Source: Devosia sp.
GTDB lineage: Bacteria > Pseudomonadota > Alphaproteobacteria > Rhizobiales > Devosiaceae
Length of the DNA stretch: 64,000 bases
Reading direction: 5' to 3'
NCBI RefSeq assembly: GCF_028290435.1
Contig: NZ_JAQGJV010000009.1
Location: 124,001-188,000, forward strand
The position numbers were made by a program, and so were the translations under genes. Positions within the stretch are counted from its first letter, which is position 1; every line of letters begins with the position of its first letter. A model generated the notes under the pieces. It ran no database searches. It had not been told where the DNA came from and saw only the letters and a list, made by a program, of their open reading frames with translations. Positions 53,208 to 61,656 of the stretch are shown here, one piece after another.

Positions 53208-54523
53208 AGTAGCTGAAGTCAGCGGGCGTGATCGCGCCGTTGAGATCATTGGCGGCGACCCCGACGAAAGCGCCCGTAAAGCTGCCGTCGACGCCATATG
53301 CGCCACCTCGTCGGACAGGAGCGAGGCGTCGAGCTGGGGCCCCACCGGAACGAGATCGCCATCGAGCCCAAGGCCGTAGGAGAATTGCAACCTTCCATTG
53401 CGGATCGACAGCGCCAGACGAACAAAACCCGCCTGGGGCAGCCGGACTGGTTCGGCGGGAAAGCGAAGATTGCCATCGGGGAAACTGCTTTCCGAGCTCA
53501 TGACCAGCAGTTCGCGATGGCCGTCGGCATCGGCGGTGACCGCGAGATAGTGAAGGTTGTAGCGCTGGTAATAGGCCACGAGGCCCGCCATCACCTCCTC
53601 GTCGGTCGGCGACACATCGACCAAGGTTTCCGCGTCTGGCGCCGGGCGACCAGGGCCTGCTCGAACCATGAGCCGATCGATTCACGCGGCCCAGCACGCA
53701 ACGCCGTTTCTGGGTGATGGGCCGTCCGGCCAGATGGACAATGGAGTGACGGTCATCGGGGGTCTCGACCCAATCGCCATGCCCGGTGCGCTGCAGGGGA
53801 TGAAGCGGCGCGTCCTTGGCGGTGAAGATATGCTGCTGTGGATGGGTTTCGTAGGGACCCTCGATCTGGCGCGACCGCGCCAGCAACACCGCATGATCGT
53901 AGCCGGTGCCGCCTTCGGCGGTCAGCAGTTAGTACCAGCCGTTGCGCTTGTAGAGATGGGGCCCTCGGTCAGTCCCAGCTCGGTGCCGTGCCAGATCGTC
54001 TTCATCGGTCCTACGAGGACCTGCGCTGTCGGATCGTATTCCTGCAGGCGGATGCCGGCGAACATGTTGGGCCGGCTGCGGTGATCCCACAGCATGTTGA
54101 CGAACCATTTGCGGCCGTCATCGTCGTGGAACAGGCTGGGATCGAAGCCGGAGGAATTGATGTGGACCGGATCGGACCACGCCCCGTCGATCTCGTCGGC
54201 CCAGACAATATAGTTATGCGTGTCCTTGAACGAGCCGTCCTTGCGCTTGACGTCGGTATAGACCAGCCAGAACTTTCCCCCGTCATGGCTGAGGCAGGGC
54301 GCCCATACGCCGCAACTGTCCGGGTTGCCCCGCATGTCGAGCTGGCTCTTGCGGCTGAGGGGCCGCGTCAGCAGCGTCCAGTTCGCCAGGTCCCGGCTGT
54401 GATGGATCTGCACGCCCGATACCATTCGAAGGTGGAGGTGGCGATGTAATAGTCATTATCCACCCGCAGGATGGATGGATCCGGATTGAAGCCCGGCAGG
54501 ATGGGATTGGCGACCAGTGGCAT
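53176..54523 (-). pseudogene. Degraded GH43 glycosidase (beta-xylosidase/arabinosidase type)
   Basis: Pieces in three frames make one GH43 protein: [80 protein letters not shown]; and a C-terminal jelly-roll part (MAGLVAYYQRYNLHYLAVTA). Lesions: one base lost near 54418 (TGG TAT C-GGG), one near 53960, a TAA codon at 53929-53931, an internal deletion joining about 53690 (RRCVLGR) to RESIGSWFEQALVARRQ with a further frameshift near 53650, and one base lost near 53300. It cannot make an enzyme. Three of the changes remove a C from CC, so assembly errors should be excluded. Confidence 0.85.
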
Positions 54524-54586
54524 GGGGACCCTCAGGCTGTCACGAGGCGATTGGGGCGAGACTACGCGTCGACATCGGGTCCCGAG

Positions 54587-55621
54587 TCATGGCTCGACCT
54601 GGACCTTGATGACGCCATCCTTGCCGATGGCGCGATCCATGGCGCCGGCCATTTCGGCCAGAGGCATCACCAGATTGACCAGCGGGGCGACATTGACGCG
54701 GCCCGAGGCCATCAAATCCAGAGCGATCCCGAAGACATTGGCGAAGCGGAACGAGCCCAGGTAGCTCAGTTCACGCGCCATGATGGTGTTGAGCGGGGCG
54801 GTGACCTCGGCCGGGAGCGTGCCGATCTGCACGATGGTTGCGCCACGCCGCGCCAGCGCGATGGCGAGCGACACGGCCTGCGGCGCGCCGGAGGCTTCGA
54901 GCACCACGTGGAAGCCGCTGGGCACCAGGGCCAAGCCCTGTTCGACCACGCCGGGGTCAGCCGCGTTGAGACTAGCGTCGGCGCCGAGCTGGACCGCCAG
55001 GTCCCGCGGAAAGGCTGCGATATCGGCCAGCACCACCGTGGAGGCGCCGAATGCCCGTGCCGCCAGGGCCGTCAACTGCCCTATGGCGCCGCCGCCGGTG
55101 ACGAGCACGCTTTTGCCAGCCACGCCGCCGGAGCGCATCACCGCATGGACGGCGACCGAGAGGGGCTCGGTCATTGCGGCTTCCGCCCAGCCGAGCCCAT
55201 CGGGCAGGACATGACAGTTGGCGGCCGGGGCAAGCACATATTCGGCAAAGCCGCCGTCGACATGGGGATCGGCGCTGGCCGAGCCGTAGAAGCGCATGTT
55301 GATACAGAGGTTGTAGCGCCCCTCGCGGCAGAACGCGCAGGCGCCGCAGGGGATCGATGGATCAACCGCTACGCGCTTGCCGCCAAGCGCCGGATCGACG
55401 CCCGGGCCGAGTTCGGCCACCTCGCCGGCAATCTCATGGCCCAGGATGAAGGGGCGCTTGGGCACGAAGCTGCCAACGCGGCCATGCACGAAATAGTGGA
55501 TGTCCGAGCCGCAGATACCTGCCCGTCTTACCCGCACGAGAACCTCGCCGGGGCCCGGTATCGGGGTGGGGACCAGTTCGGCGCGAAGGTCCCGCTGGCC
55601 GTGAAGGACGAAGGCTTTCAT
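54587..55621 (-). CDS. Zinc-dependent alcohol dehydrogenase, L-idonate 5-dehydrogenase type
   Basis: 344 residues. Catalytic zinc: Cys37 (GICGSD), His62-Glu63 (GHE); structural zinc: Cys92, Cys95, Cys98, Cys106; Rossmann motif VLVTGGGAIGQLTALAARAF. The sequence fits the medium-chain L-idonate/sorbitol/xylitol dehydrogenases that oxidise sugar acids or polyols with NAD(P). It is the only intact gene in the decay island, between a dead GH43 gene and a truncated ABC ATPase. Substrate uncertain. Confidence 0.88.
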   Translation of the reverse strand: MKAFVLHGQRDLRAELVPTPIPGPGEVLVRVRRAGICGSDIHYFVHGRVGSFVPKRPFILGHEIAGEVAELGPGVDPALGGKRVAVDPSIPCGACAFCREGRYNLCINMRFYGSASADPHVDGGFAEYVLAPAANCHVLPDGLGWAEAAMTEPLSVAVHAVMRSGGVAGKSVLVTGGGAIGQLTALAARAFGASTVVLADIAAFPRDLAVQLGADASLNAADPGVVEQGLALVPSGFHVVLEASGAPQAVSLAIALARRGATIVQIGTLPAEVTAPLNTIMARELSYLGSFRFANVFGIALDLMASGRVNVAPLVNLVMPLAEMAGAMDRAIGKDGVIKVQVEP

Positions 55622-55636
55622 AGGTCTACTTTCGGT

Positions 55637-55942
55637 TCAGATTGCTGCCTGCGCGCTGGCGGGACGCAGAGTATTGCCATCAGCGCCAAAAAGATGCAGC
55701 CGGCTTTGCGGCGCGGAGAGCGCCACAGTATCGCCCTGCCGCAAGGCGCTGTCGCCCGGCAATTTGACGATGAGCGGTTCGGCTCCACCGACATCCACAT
55801 AGGCGATGGCTAGTTCACCCAGGTTTTCGATTATGGATGCCGTACACCGCACCAGTGCGGGGCCGGTGGTCAGCACCAGATCCTCGGGTCGGACGCCGAG
55901 CATGAGGGACCCGGAGGCCTGGAAGGCAAATGGAAGGGCCAC
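55637..55942 (-). pseudogene. C-terminal remnant of a sugar ABC ATP-binding protein
   Basis: About 100 residues matching the regulatory domain of a MalK/UgpC-type ATPase: LMLGVRPEDLVLTTGPALVR, VDVGGAEPLIVKLPGDSALR, SAPQSRLHLFGADG. The whole ATPase domain (Walker A, signature, Walker B; about 250 residues) is missing. Its upstream edge falls exactly where a truncated oxidoreductase begins on the other strand. It lies 15 nt from the dehydrogenase start and once shared its operon. Confidence 0.85.
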
Positions 55943-56925
55943 CGGATCGCCCGAGCCCGCAGGCTATCGAGGCGTTCCTGCAGAAGGAGCCGGAAGCCAC
56001 GGTCCACAACAATATCGAGAACTTGCTGGCCGCGCCGGCGCTGCCCGACGACATCGTGGTGGTTGCCACGCCCCCGCGGACCCACGCCGAACTGGCCATC
56101 CGCGCCTTCGCGTCGGGCCGCCATGTCCTGTCGGAAAAGCCGCTCGGCATCAGCAGTGACGAAGCCGAGCAGATGCTGGCGGCCGCACGCAGGGCTGGAA
56201 AGCATCTGGGCGATTGCAGCATGCGGTTTCTTGGCTAAGAGGCGGAAACCTTCATCCGGCAGACATTGGCGGCCGGTGCGCTGGGCGAGTTGTACCATGT
56301 CACCTGCCGTCATCGCACGCAGCGCGGTCGCAGCGGCATCGAATACCAGCCGGAAGGTCGCTGGTTTCTCGACCGAGCGAAAAGCGGCGGCGGCGTGCTG
56401 ATGGATTGGAGCGTTTATGACCTGGCGACGCTGTTCGAGCCCACCCGCGTCGAAATTCGTGACGCCTGGACCGCGCAACCGCGCACCGGCGCCGATCCGG
56501 CCGATCCATATTCGACGTCGAAACCCATGCGGGTGCCGCCATGCGGCTGACCTTGGCCCGTGGCGCCACGGTGGCGCTGAGCTACGAGCGGGCGAGTTGC
56601 ACGCATGGCGAGGCCAATGCGAGCCTTGAAATCGAGGGGCGAGACGGCGCCGTGAGCTGGCAAGGGCTACCCTATCTCGACAACAGCACCGCCGCGATCA
56701 TGCGCACGGACGTGGCCGGCTCGGTCGTTGAGCAGATGAGCCGCTTCGGCATCGAAGGCGCGCTCAACACCGCTCGCTGATCTTTTTCCACACAATGGTG
56801 CGCAATGCCCCGGCTCCGATTGTCGCCAACGCCCGCGCAGTGTTCAACTTTGCCGTTCTTTAGGCATCTACGAGGCGGCAGCAACCGGGGCTGCCCAGAC
56901 GGTGACGCTCGCCGATTTCGGCTGA
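55943..56925 (+). pseudogene. Truncated and frameshifted Gfo/Idh/MocA oxidoreductase
   Basis: Remnants: NNIENLLAAPALPDDIVVVA, TPPRTHAELAIRAFASGRHV, LSEKPLGISSDEAEQM (the catalytic EKP), RWFLDRAKSGGGVLMDWSVY and GIYEAAATGA near the end. The N-terminal Rossmann part is gone. A TAA at 56236-56238 interrupts it; the frame changes near 56510, near 56776 and near 56861. The family oxidises sugars with NAD(P). The 5' cut coincides with the cut of the neighbouring ABC ATPase remnant. Confidence 0.85.
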
Positions 56926-56949
56926 CGGCTCCGAGGACGGGGACGGCGC

Positions 56950-57258
56950 TCAGTCCTCGGGAATGTTCTCGCGGCAGATGATCTGGATGCGGAGCGGGTG
57001 GGAGTTCCACTCCTGTCCGTTCACGCCGCGGAACAATTGCTGATAGGCCTCGCGCACCTGAACCCGGGGATTCTGGTCGATAATGATGTCGACGGTGCCC
57101 TGTAGCAGCGCTTCCTTGGTATGATCGGTCAAGTCGTGTCCGACGAAAACGATCGAACCGGCCTTGCCCGAGTCGGGCACTGCCCGGACAATCTCGCGAT
57201 TGCCACTGGACATATTGTAGATCACCGCAAGGTCGGGATGGCGGGTCAGCAGGTCACG
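56950..57258 (-). pseudogene. C-terminal fragment of a LacI-family regulator
   Basis: About 100 residues of the effector domain end: LLTRHPDLAVIYNMSSGNRE, SIVFVGHDLTDHTKEALLQG, VDIIIDQNPRVQVREAYQQL. No HTH or N-terminal two thirds; an in-frame stop precedes it. It points to a sugar-control gene once belonging to the decayed operon. Confidence 0.8.
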
Positions 57259-57382
57259 GCGTCATGGCCAGCTTCGGGCCGCCGGCCCGCCATTCAACCG
57301 CGGCACGATAGGGCCTTCAGAAAGCGCGTGATGCGCGACCGGCCGAGGCCGGAACGTCAATGAACTCCCCGTCAGGATTGAT

Positions 57383-57906
57383 ATGCGCCGCCCGCGTCAT
57401 TCGCCATTACGGTCGCTCGTTTGCGTGGGCTGGCTCCTGCTCGGTGGCGCGACCATCGCGGCCGAATGCCCGCTCGATCACGGCATCTATACCGAGGCCA
57501 GTTCCGGGGCGGTCCTGGCATTCCATCCCAAGACCGCCCAGCATGGCATCATGACCTCCGGCGTGTTCGAGCTGACACTCCCCAACCTCAAGCAGGGCCT
57601 TGCCGGCGAGATCACCTGGACCGCCGGGCGAAATTCACGGCCCTATGGTTCATTGACAAGACATGTGCGGAGAAGGCGACCGCTGAGAACCCCGGGGCCC
57701 GCCGGCTGTGGTACGGCAATGTCTATTCCGTGGGCAATGGCACTGTCGGCCTGATCGAGGACGATGAGATGATGGCCCCACGGGCGCTTCTGCTGGCCGA
57801 TTTCGGCCACGCGCTGCTTTGGGACCAGGCGTTTCTTGCAGCCAATCCGGGGGCTCTGGCCATTGACCTCTTTACGCTGAGCGGTTGCTCGCCGGGCCAG
57901 CCCTAG
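57383..57906 (+). pseudogene. Frameshifted secreted protein
   Basis: The first frame from ATG 57383 (AGGA ahead) gives a signal peptide (about 1-27, LVCVGWLLLGGATIAAECP) and then AVLAFHPKTAQHGIMTSGVF and LAGEITWTAGRN; near 57630 the natural sequence continues in another frame with FTALWFIDKTCAEKATAENP, LWYGNVYSVGNGTVGL and ends LDLFTLSGCSPGQP-like. One small indel restores about 175 residues with paired cysteines. No family recognised. The end overlaps the BTAD regulator by 4 nt. Confidence 0.7.
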
Positions 57907-60900
57907 GCCCCAAAGGCATTGCGGACAGTCACATCGTCGGCAGGTTCCGGCCGGCGGTCATGACCCGCGGCATCGGCTGCATCGGCTGCCTGCTGTTCGG
58001 TCCATCGGGCGCCTTCTTCCAACAAGCCGCGCAGGCGATCGACCGAAAGGCGCCGCTTGAGCTCCGCGGTCAAACGCTGGTTGACGATCTGCTCCGTCAG
58101 CTCCCGGCTTGCGGTGCCTCTCGCGTAAAACGCGTCCACAAAACCCAGAAGGCGGGCGGCCAGATCGGGATCGTTACCCAGGGCCGCCACCAGCGCCATG
58201 TCTTCGGCGGCACGCACGATTGCGGCGGACCAGCCCAGGGCCCTGGCTCCCGTCAGGCTCTCACGCGCTGCCTGACAAGCCTGCTCAATGTTACCGGCAA
58301 CCAGCAGGTAAGCCGCCAGATTGCCGAAGCCCAGGGTTGCCTGACGACGGTTGTGGCCCCGACCGCCCAACATGCGCCGAATACCATCGATGGCGTTTTC
58401 GACGTCGCCGGCACCGAAATCCAGTTCCGCCAACGCTATCTGCGCGCTGGCGGCGCCTCTGGTGTCGCCAACGCTGCCGCACACCGCCATGGACCGGCCA
58501 ATCAAGGTGCGCGCCGTGGCGAAATCACCGCCCAGATAGGCGGCCACGCCGGTGGAGCGCAGGCAGTTGGCCAGGGGTTTGGTCGGTCCAAGCGGCTCCA
58601 GGATCGCCAGTGCATCCTGGAGGTAGGGGATCGACTTGCCGATTGTCTCCAGCGTCAGCAGCGTAGCGCCGGCCCGCACCAAGGCTTCCCCCAGGTCAAG
58701 CGGACGGTTGGCCGAGCGGAACAGCTGGACCGCTTGATCGGCAAACGAAAAGCCGGAATTGTCGCCATGGGCGCTGTTGGAGGTTCTGGTCAGGCAGAGG
58801 CGTGCGGCAATCACCGGAGGGGTATTTTCATCCTGATTGGCCATGGCGGTTTCGCTCCAGCGACCGCGCTCGCGGAACAGCGAGAGTTCATCCCAAAGGC
58901 GAATGCTGTAGCTGGCGAGTTCCACGCCGAGCACGACATCTCCTCCGGGACCGAAGGACCATTCAAGCGAGGCCCGCAGATTGTCCACTTCGGGTTCATA
59001 GCGGGCCAGCCACGTCACCGTTGGCATGGCGGGCCAGCTCTCGCCCGCCTCGCTCAGGCGGCGAATGAGGTACTCGGCGAGTTCTCGCTGCCGACCCGGT
59101 TCACCGATTTCGCGCAGCTTGTCCATCGCGTAGCCGCGCGTCGTTTCCAAGAGCCGGTAGCGCGGCTCGGCCTCGGAAATGTCCGCGGTCAGCAGCGACT
59201 TCTCCACGAGCGACGACAGCAGGTCGAACACGTCATGTTCGGACACCGGATCGCCACTCGTCACCTGTGTGGCTGACGCCAGCGTGCACCCGCCGGCGAA
59301 AACCGAAAGTCGGCGCAGAAGCGTCTGCTCGTCCGCGCCGAGCAGGTTATAGCTCCAGTCGAGCATGGTTCGCAGGGTCTGGTGATGCGGCGGCGCCGCC
59401 CGGGCCCCGCCGCGCAGGGTCAGAAACGACTCGCTGAGGTTGGCGGCCAGCCAATCGGCGCGCATCATCTTGAGACGGCCGACCGCCAGCTCGATGGCCA
59501 GCGGGATGCCGTCGACCTGCTTGCAGATGCTTGCGACAGCCGGCGCTGTTACCTCATCAAGCGCAAAGCCCTCGACAATGGCAGCGGCGCGCTCCACGAA
59601 CAGTTGAACAGCCGCGTAGGCGAGCGCCGCAGCCGGCGTTATGGCCTCGGTGCGGGACGGAAAAGCCAGGCTTGGCACGCGATAGAGGCTTTCGCCGACA
59701 ACCGACAGGCTCTCACGGCTGGTGGCAAGGATCGAGATCGACGGGCAAGCCCGCAGCAGCGCCTCCGCCAGATGGGCGGACGCGGTTACCAGATGTTCGC
59801 AGTTGTCCAGGATCAGCAGCGCCTCTTTCTGGCTGAGATAGGCGATAGCGCTTTCGAGGGCCGGCCGATCCGCCGCGAGGGGCACTCCCAATGCTGCGCA
59901 CAGGGCCTCCCCAACCAGTTGGGGATCGGTAATCGAGGCCAGTTCGACCAGCCAGACCCCGTCCGCATAGGTGCCAATGAGCCGAAGGCCCGCGTCAAGG
60001 GCAATGCGCGTCTTGCCGGCGCCGCCCGATCCGGTAAGCGTGACCAACTTGTATCGGCGCAGGCGGGACAGGACTTCGCTGGATTCACCGTCCCGTCCCA
60101 CGAGAGAGGTCATTTGCCGCGGAAGGTTGTGCGCCCGGTGCGGCCGGCCGAGGAATTGATCCTGCAGGAAGGGCGATAAATTGTTCAGGTCGTTGGGGGC
60201 CGGCTCCGCGGCGATCCGCATCAGCGCCTTCGTCTCGGCCGCCGGTTCGACCGACAGGTCGCGCGCCAGTATGTCCCGGCACCGTCGGTACTGCCGCAGC
60301 GCCATGGCGCGCTTGCCGGCCGCCAGATAGGCCCGCATCAGCGCACGGTGGCCCTCCTCGGCAAGCGGATCGATAGCAATCAGGCGGGTCGCAATGGGCT
60401 CGGCGCCCGCGTGGTTTCCGGAGCGCGCATGGGCGCCAAGCAACCATTCGAAGCGCTTGATCGTAATACCGCGAAGTTCGGCGCGACCGCTATGTATCCA
60501 TTCCTCGGTGATGGGATCGCGGACGCTCATTCCCTCAAGGAACTCGCCGCCATATTGGGCGACCGAGGCCTCCAACTCTTCAATGGGGCTATCGGCGTCA
60601 AGACGCAGCAGCGTTGCGACATCGGACTGCACCGCGTCGGGGGCAAATGCCACCTTCTCCCGATCGATCTTGAGGATTTCTCCGGCCTGGTCATCCAACG
60701 CCCGCCGAATGATGGCCAGGGTCTGCCGAAGGCTTTGGTGAGCCTGCGCCTCGCTGCGCTCGCTCCACAGCAAGGCGGCGATCTCCTCGCGGCTGCCACT
60801 TTGCCTGGGTCGCAACGCCAGCCAGGCCAGCAGCAAACGGGCTCTTTTGAGATCAAACTCAACCAAGCGACCATCGCGGTGTCGCGCCTCAAATGGTCCT

Positions 60901-60932
60901 AGAAGCCTAAGATTAAGTTGGGGCGAACCCAT
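57903..60932 (-). CDS. BTAD-STAND ATPase-TPR transcriptional regulator
   Basis: 1009 residues. A winged-helix DNA-binding domain (about 5-100, LRLLGPFEARHRDGRLVEFD) with a BTAD helical domain (about 105-240), then a STAND-type ATPase: Walker A LTGSGGAGKTRIALDAG (about 299-315), Walker B LLILDNCEH (372-380), LATSRESL, followed by a winged-helix and TPR-like helical repeats (about 600-950). This is the AfsR/SARP-like layout best known in actinobacteria, also common in rhizobia. It probably activates genes after ligand-induced ATP-dependent oligomerisation. The target is unknown; it is full length, in contrast with its neighbours. Confidence 0.88.
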   Translation of the reverse strand: MGSPQLNLRLLGPFEARHRDGRLVEFDLKRARLLLAWLALRPRQSGSREEIAALLWSERSEAQAHQSLRQTLAIIRRALDDQAGEILKIDREKVAFAPDAVQSDVATLLRLDADSPIEELEASVAQYGGEFLEGMSVRDPITEEWIHSGRAELRGITIKRFEWLLGAHARSGNHAGAEPIATRLIAIDPLAEEGHRALMRAYLAAGKRAMALRQYRRCRDILARDLSVEPAAETKALMRIAAEPAPNDLNNLSPFLQDQFLGRPHRAHNLPRQMTSLVGRDGESSEVLSRLRRYKLVTLTGSGGAGKTRIALDAGLRLIGTYADGVWLVELASITDPQLVGEALCAALGVPLAADRPALESAIAYLSQKEALLILDNCEHLVTASAHLAEALLRACPSISILATSRESLSVVGESLYRVPSLAFPSRTEAITPAAALAYAAVQLFVERAAAIVEGFALDEVTAPAVASICKQVDGIPLAIELAVGRLKMMRADWLAANLSESFLTLRGGARAAPPHHQTLRTMLDWSYNLLGADEQTLLRRLSVFAGGCTLASATQVTSGDPVSEHDVFDLLSSLVEKSLLTADISEAEPRYRLLETTRGYAMDKLREIGEPGRQRELAEYLIRRLSEAGESWPAMPTVTWLARYEPEVDNLRASLEWSFGPGGDVVLGVELASYSIRLWDELSLFRERGRWSETAMANQDENTPPVIAARLCLTRTSNSAHGDNSGFSFADQAVQLFRSANRPLDLGEALVRAGATLLTLETIGKSIPYLQDALAILEPLGPTKPLANCLRSTGVAAYLGGDFATARTLIGRSMAVCGSVGDTRGAASAQIALAELDFGAGDVENAIDGIRRMLGGRGHNRRQATLGFGNLAAYLLVAGNIEQACQAARESLTGARALGWSAAIVRAAEDMALVAALGNDPDLAARLLGFVDAFYARGTASRELTEQIVNQRLTAELKRRLSVDRLRGLLEEGARWTEQQAADAADAAGHDRRPEPADDVTVRNAFGA

Positions 60933-61347
60933 GGCCCGTGGTCGTTTCCTTGTCTAACGACCATGAGGCTAGCAGAAACAAAAAAAAATCACGAGCAAAT
61001 CACGACACAAATCGGCCCGCGTGACGGCATCGTGACGCGTGGGCCCTACGGTGATGAACAATCGCAGCGTCGAACCTCCACGGCGCCAAACTATCGAGGA
61101 AGCGGCCTGTTCGCCGCAAACAGCAGCCGCTTCCTCGACTACTTACGATTGGCGTGCACGCGCCGCGCTGCGACGCCAGTCACTTGCCTGCTGCAAGAGC
61201 CATCAGAAGGGCTCTGGAAGGCCGCAAAATACGGGCCTGCCTGGACCAATCCGATCTCGCCGCAAGCATAGAGCTGCGCCTCATCGGCAAGCATGCGGGC
61301 CTGACAAGATTACACACCAGATAGATCGTTCGCGTCCGAGGATATGA
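60933..61347. other. Intergenic region with a strong stem-loop
   Basis: 415 nt between divergent genes. The first 60 nt before the regulator are AT-rich and likely its promoter. The rest has no convincing gene apart from the stem-loop at 61095-61137. Confidence 0.4.
61095..61137. other. Perfect 12-bp stem-loop
   Basis: CGAGGAAGCGGC and GCCGCTTCCTCG pair perfectly; the loop holds a second inverted pair (CTGTT, AACAG). No T tract follows. It could be a small RNA core, an operator or a repeat. Confidence 0.6.
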
Positions 61348-61608
61348 ATGGCCGATCTCTTTTATACTTTTTTTGTGGCGCGTTACGTCGGCGCCGGTGG
61401 CGGGATCGGTTTCGAGAAACCGGTCAGGACCATCGCTGCCCATCCCATCGCCGCCGCCGAACGCGTTCTGCGCACCAAGCTCTACCTCTTGGGGGAACCG
61501 CAGAACATTTTTGCCGAGGTTTCGTACACGGAACGCGACGGCCAGGAGGGGCGCGTGCTCCTTTACCGCGCCCCGATGCGACAAACGCCATCGGCGCTCC
61601 GCCAGTAA
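61348..61608 (+). CDS. Small protein, unknown function
   Basis: 86 residues; ATG 61348 follows GAGGA by about 8 nt. The start MADLFYTFFVARYVGAGGGI is aromatic but not a true membrane helix; then GEPQNIFAEVSYTERDGQEG, VLLYRAPMR. It looks like a small beta-rich domain. A terminator follows. No family recognised. Confidence 0.5.
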   Translation: MADLFYTFFVARYVGAGGGIGFEKPVRTIAAHPIAAAERVLRTKLYLLGEPQNIFAEVSYTERDGQEGRVLLYRAPMRQTPSALRQ

Positions 61609-61622
61609 GTCGGGGGGATCGA

Positions 61623-61650
61623 AAGGGGAGACCGCAAACGGCCTCCCCTT
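61623..61650. terminator. Bidirectional terminator
   Basis: AAGGGGAG and CTCCCCTT, with an inner CG/CG continuation around CAAA, lie between the stops of the small gene and the convergent binding-protein gene (7 nt from the latter). Confidence 0.7.
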
Positions 61651-61656
61651 CAGAGT

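Noticed and set aside
52440-53669. Long minus-strand frame reaching into lacI
   Set aside because: Only its first part (GH43 C-terminal domain) is meaningful; the rest is antisense to lacI after a frameshift.
61180-61584. 134-codon minus-strand frame overlapping the small gene
   Set aside because: No ribosome site; the plus-strand 86-residue frame has a better start and position.
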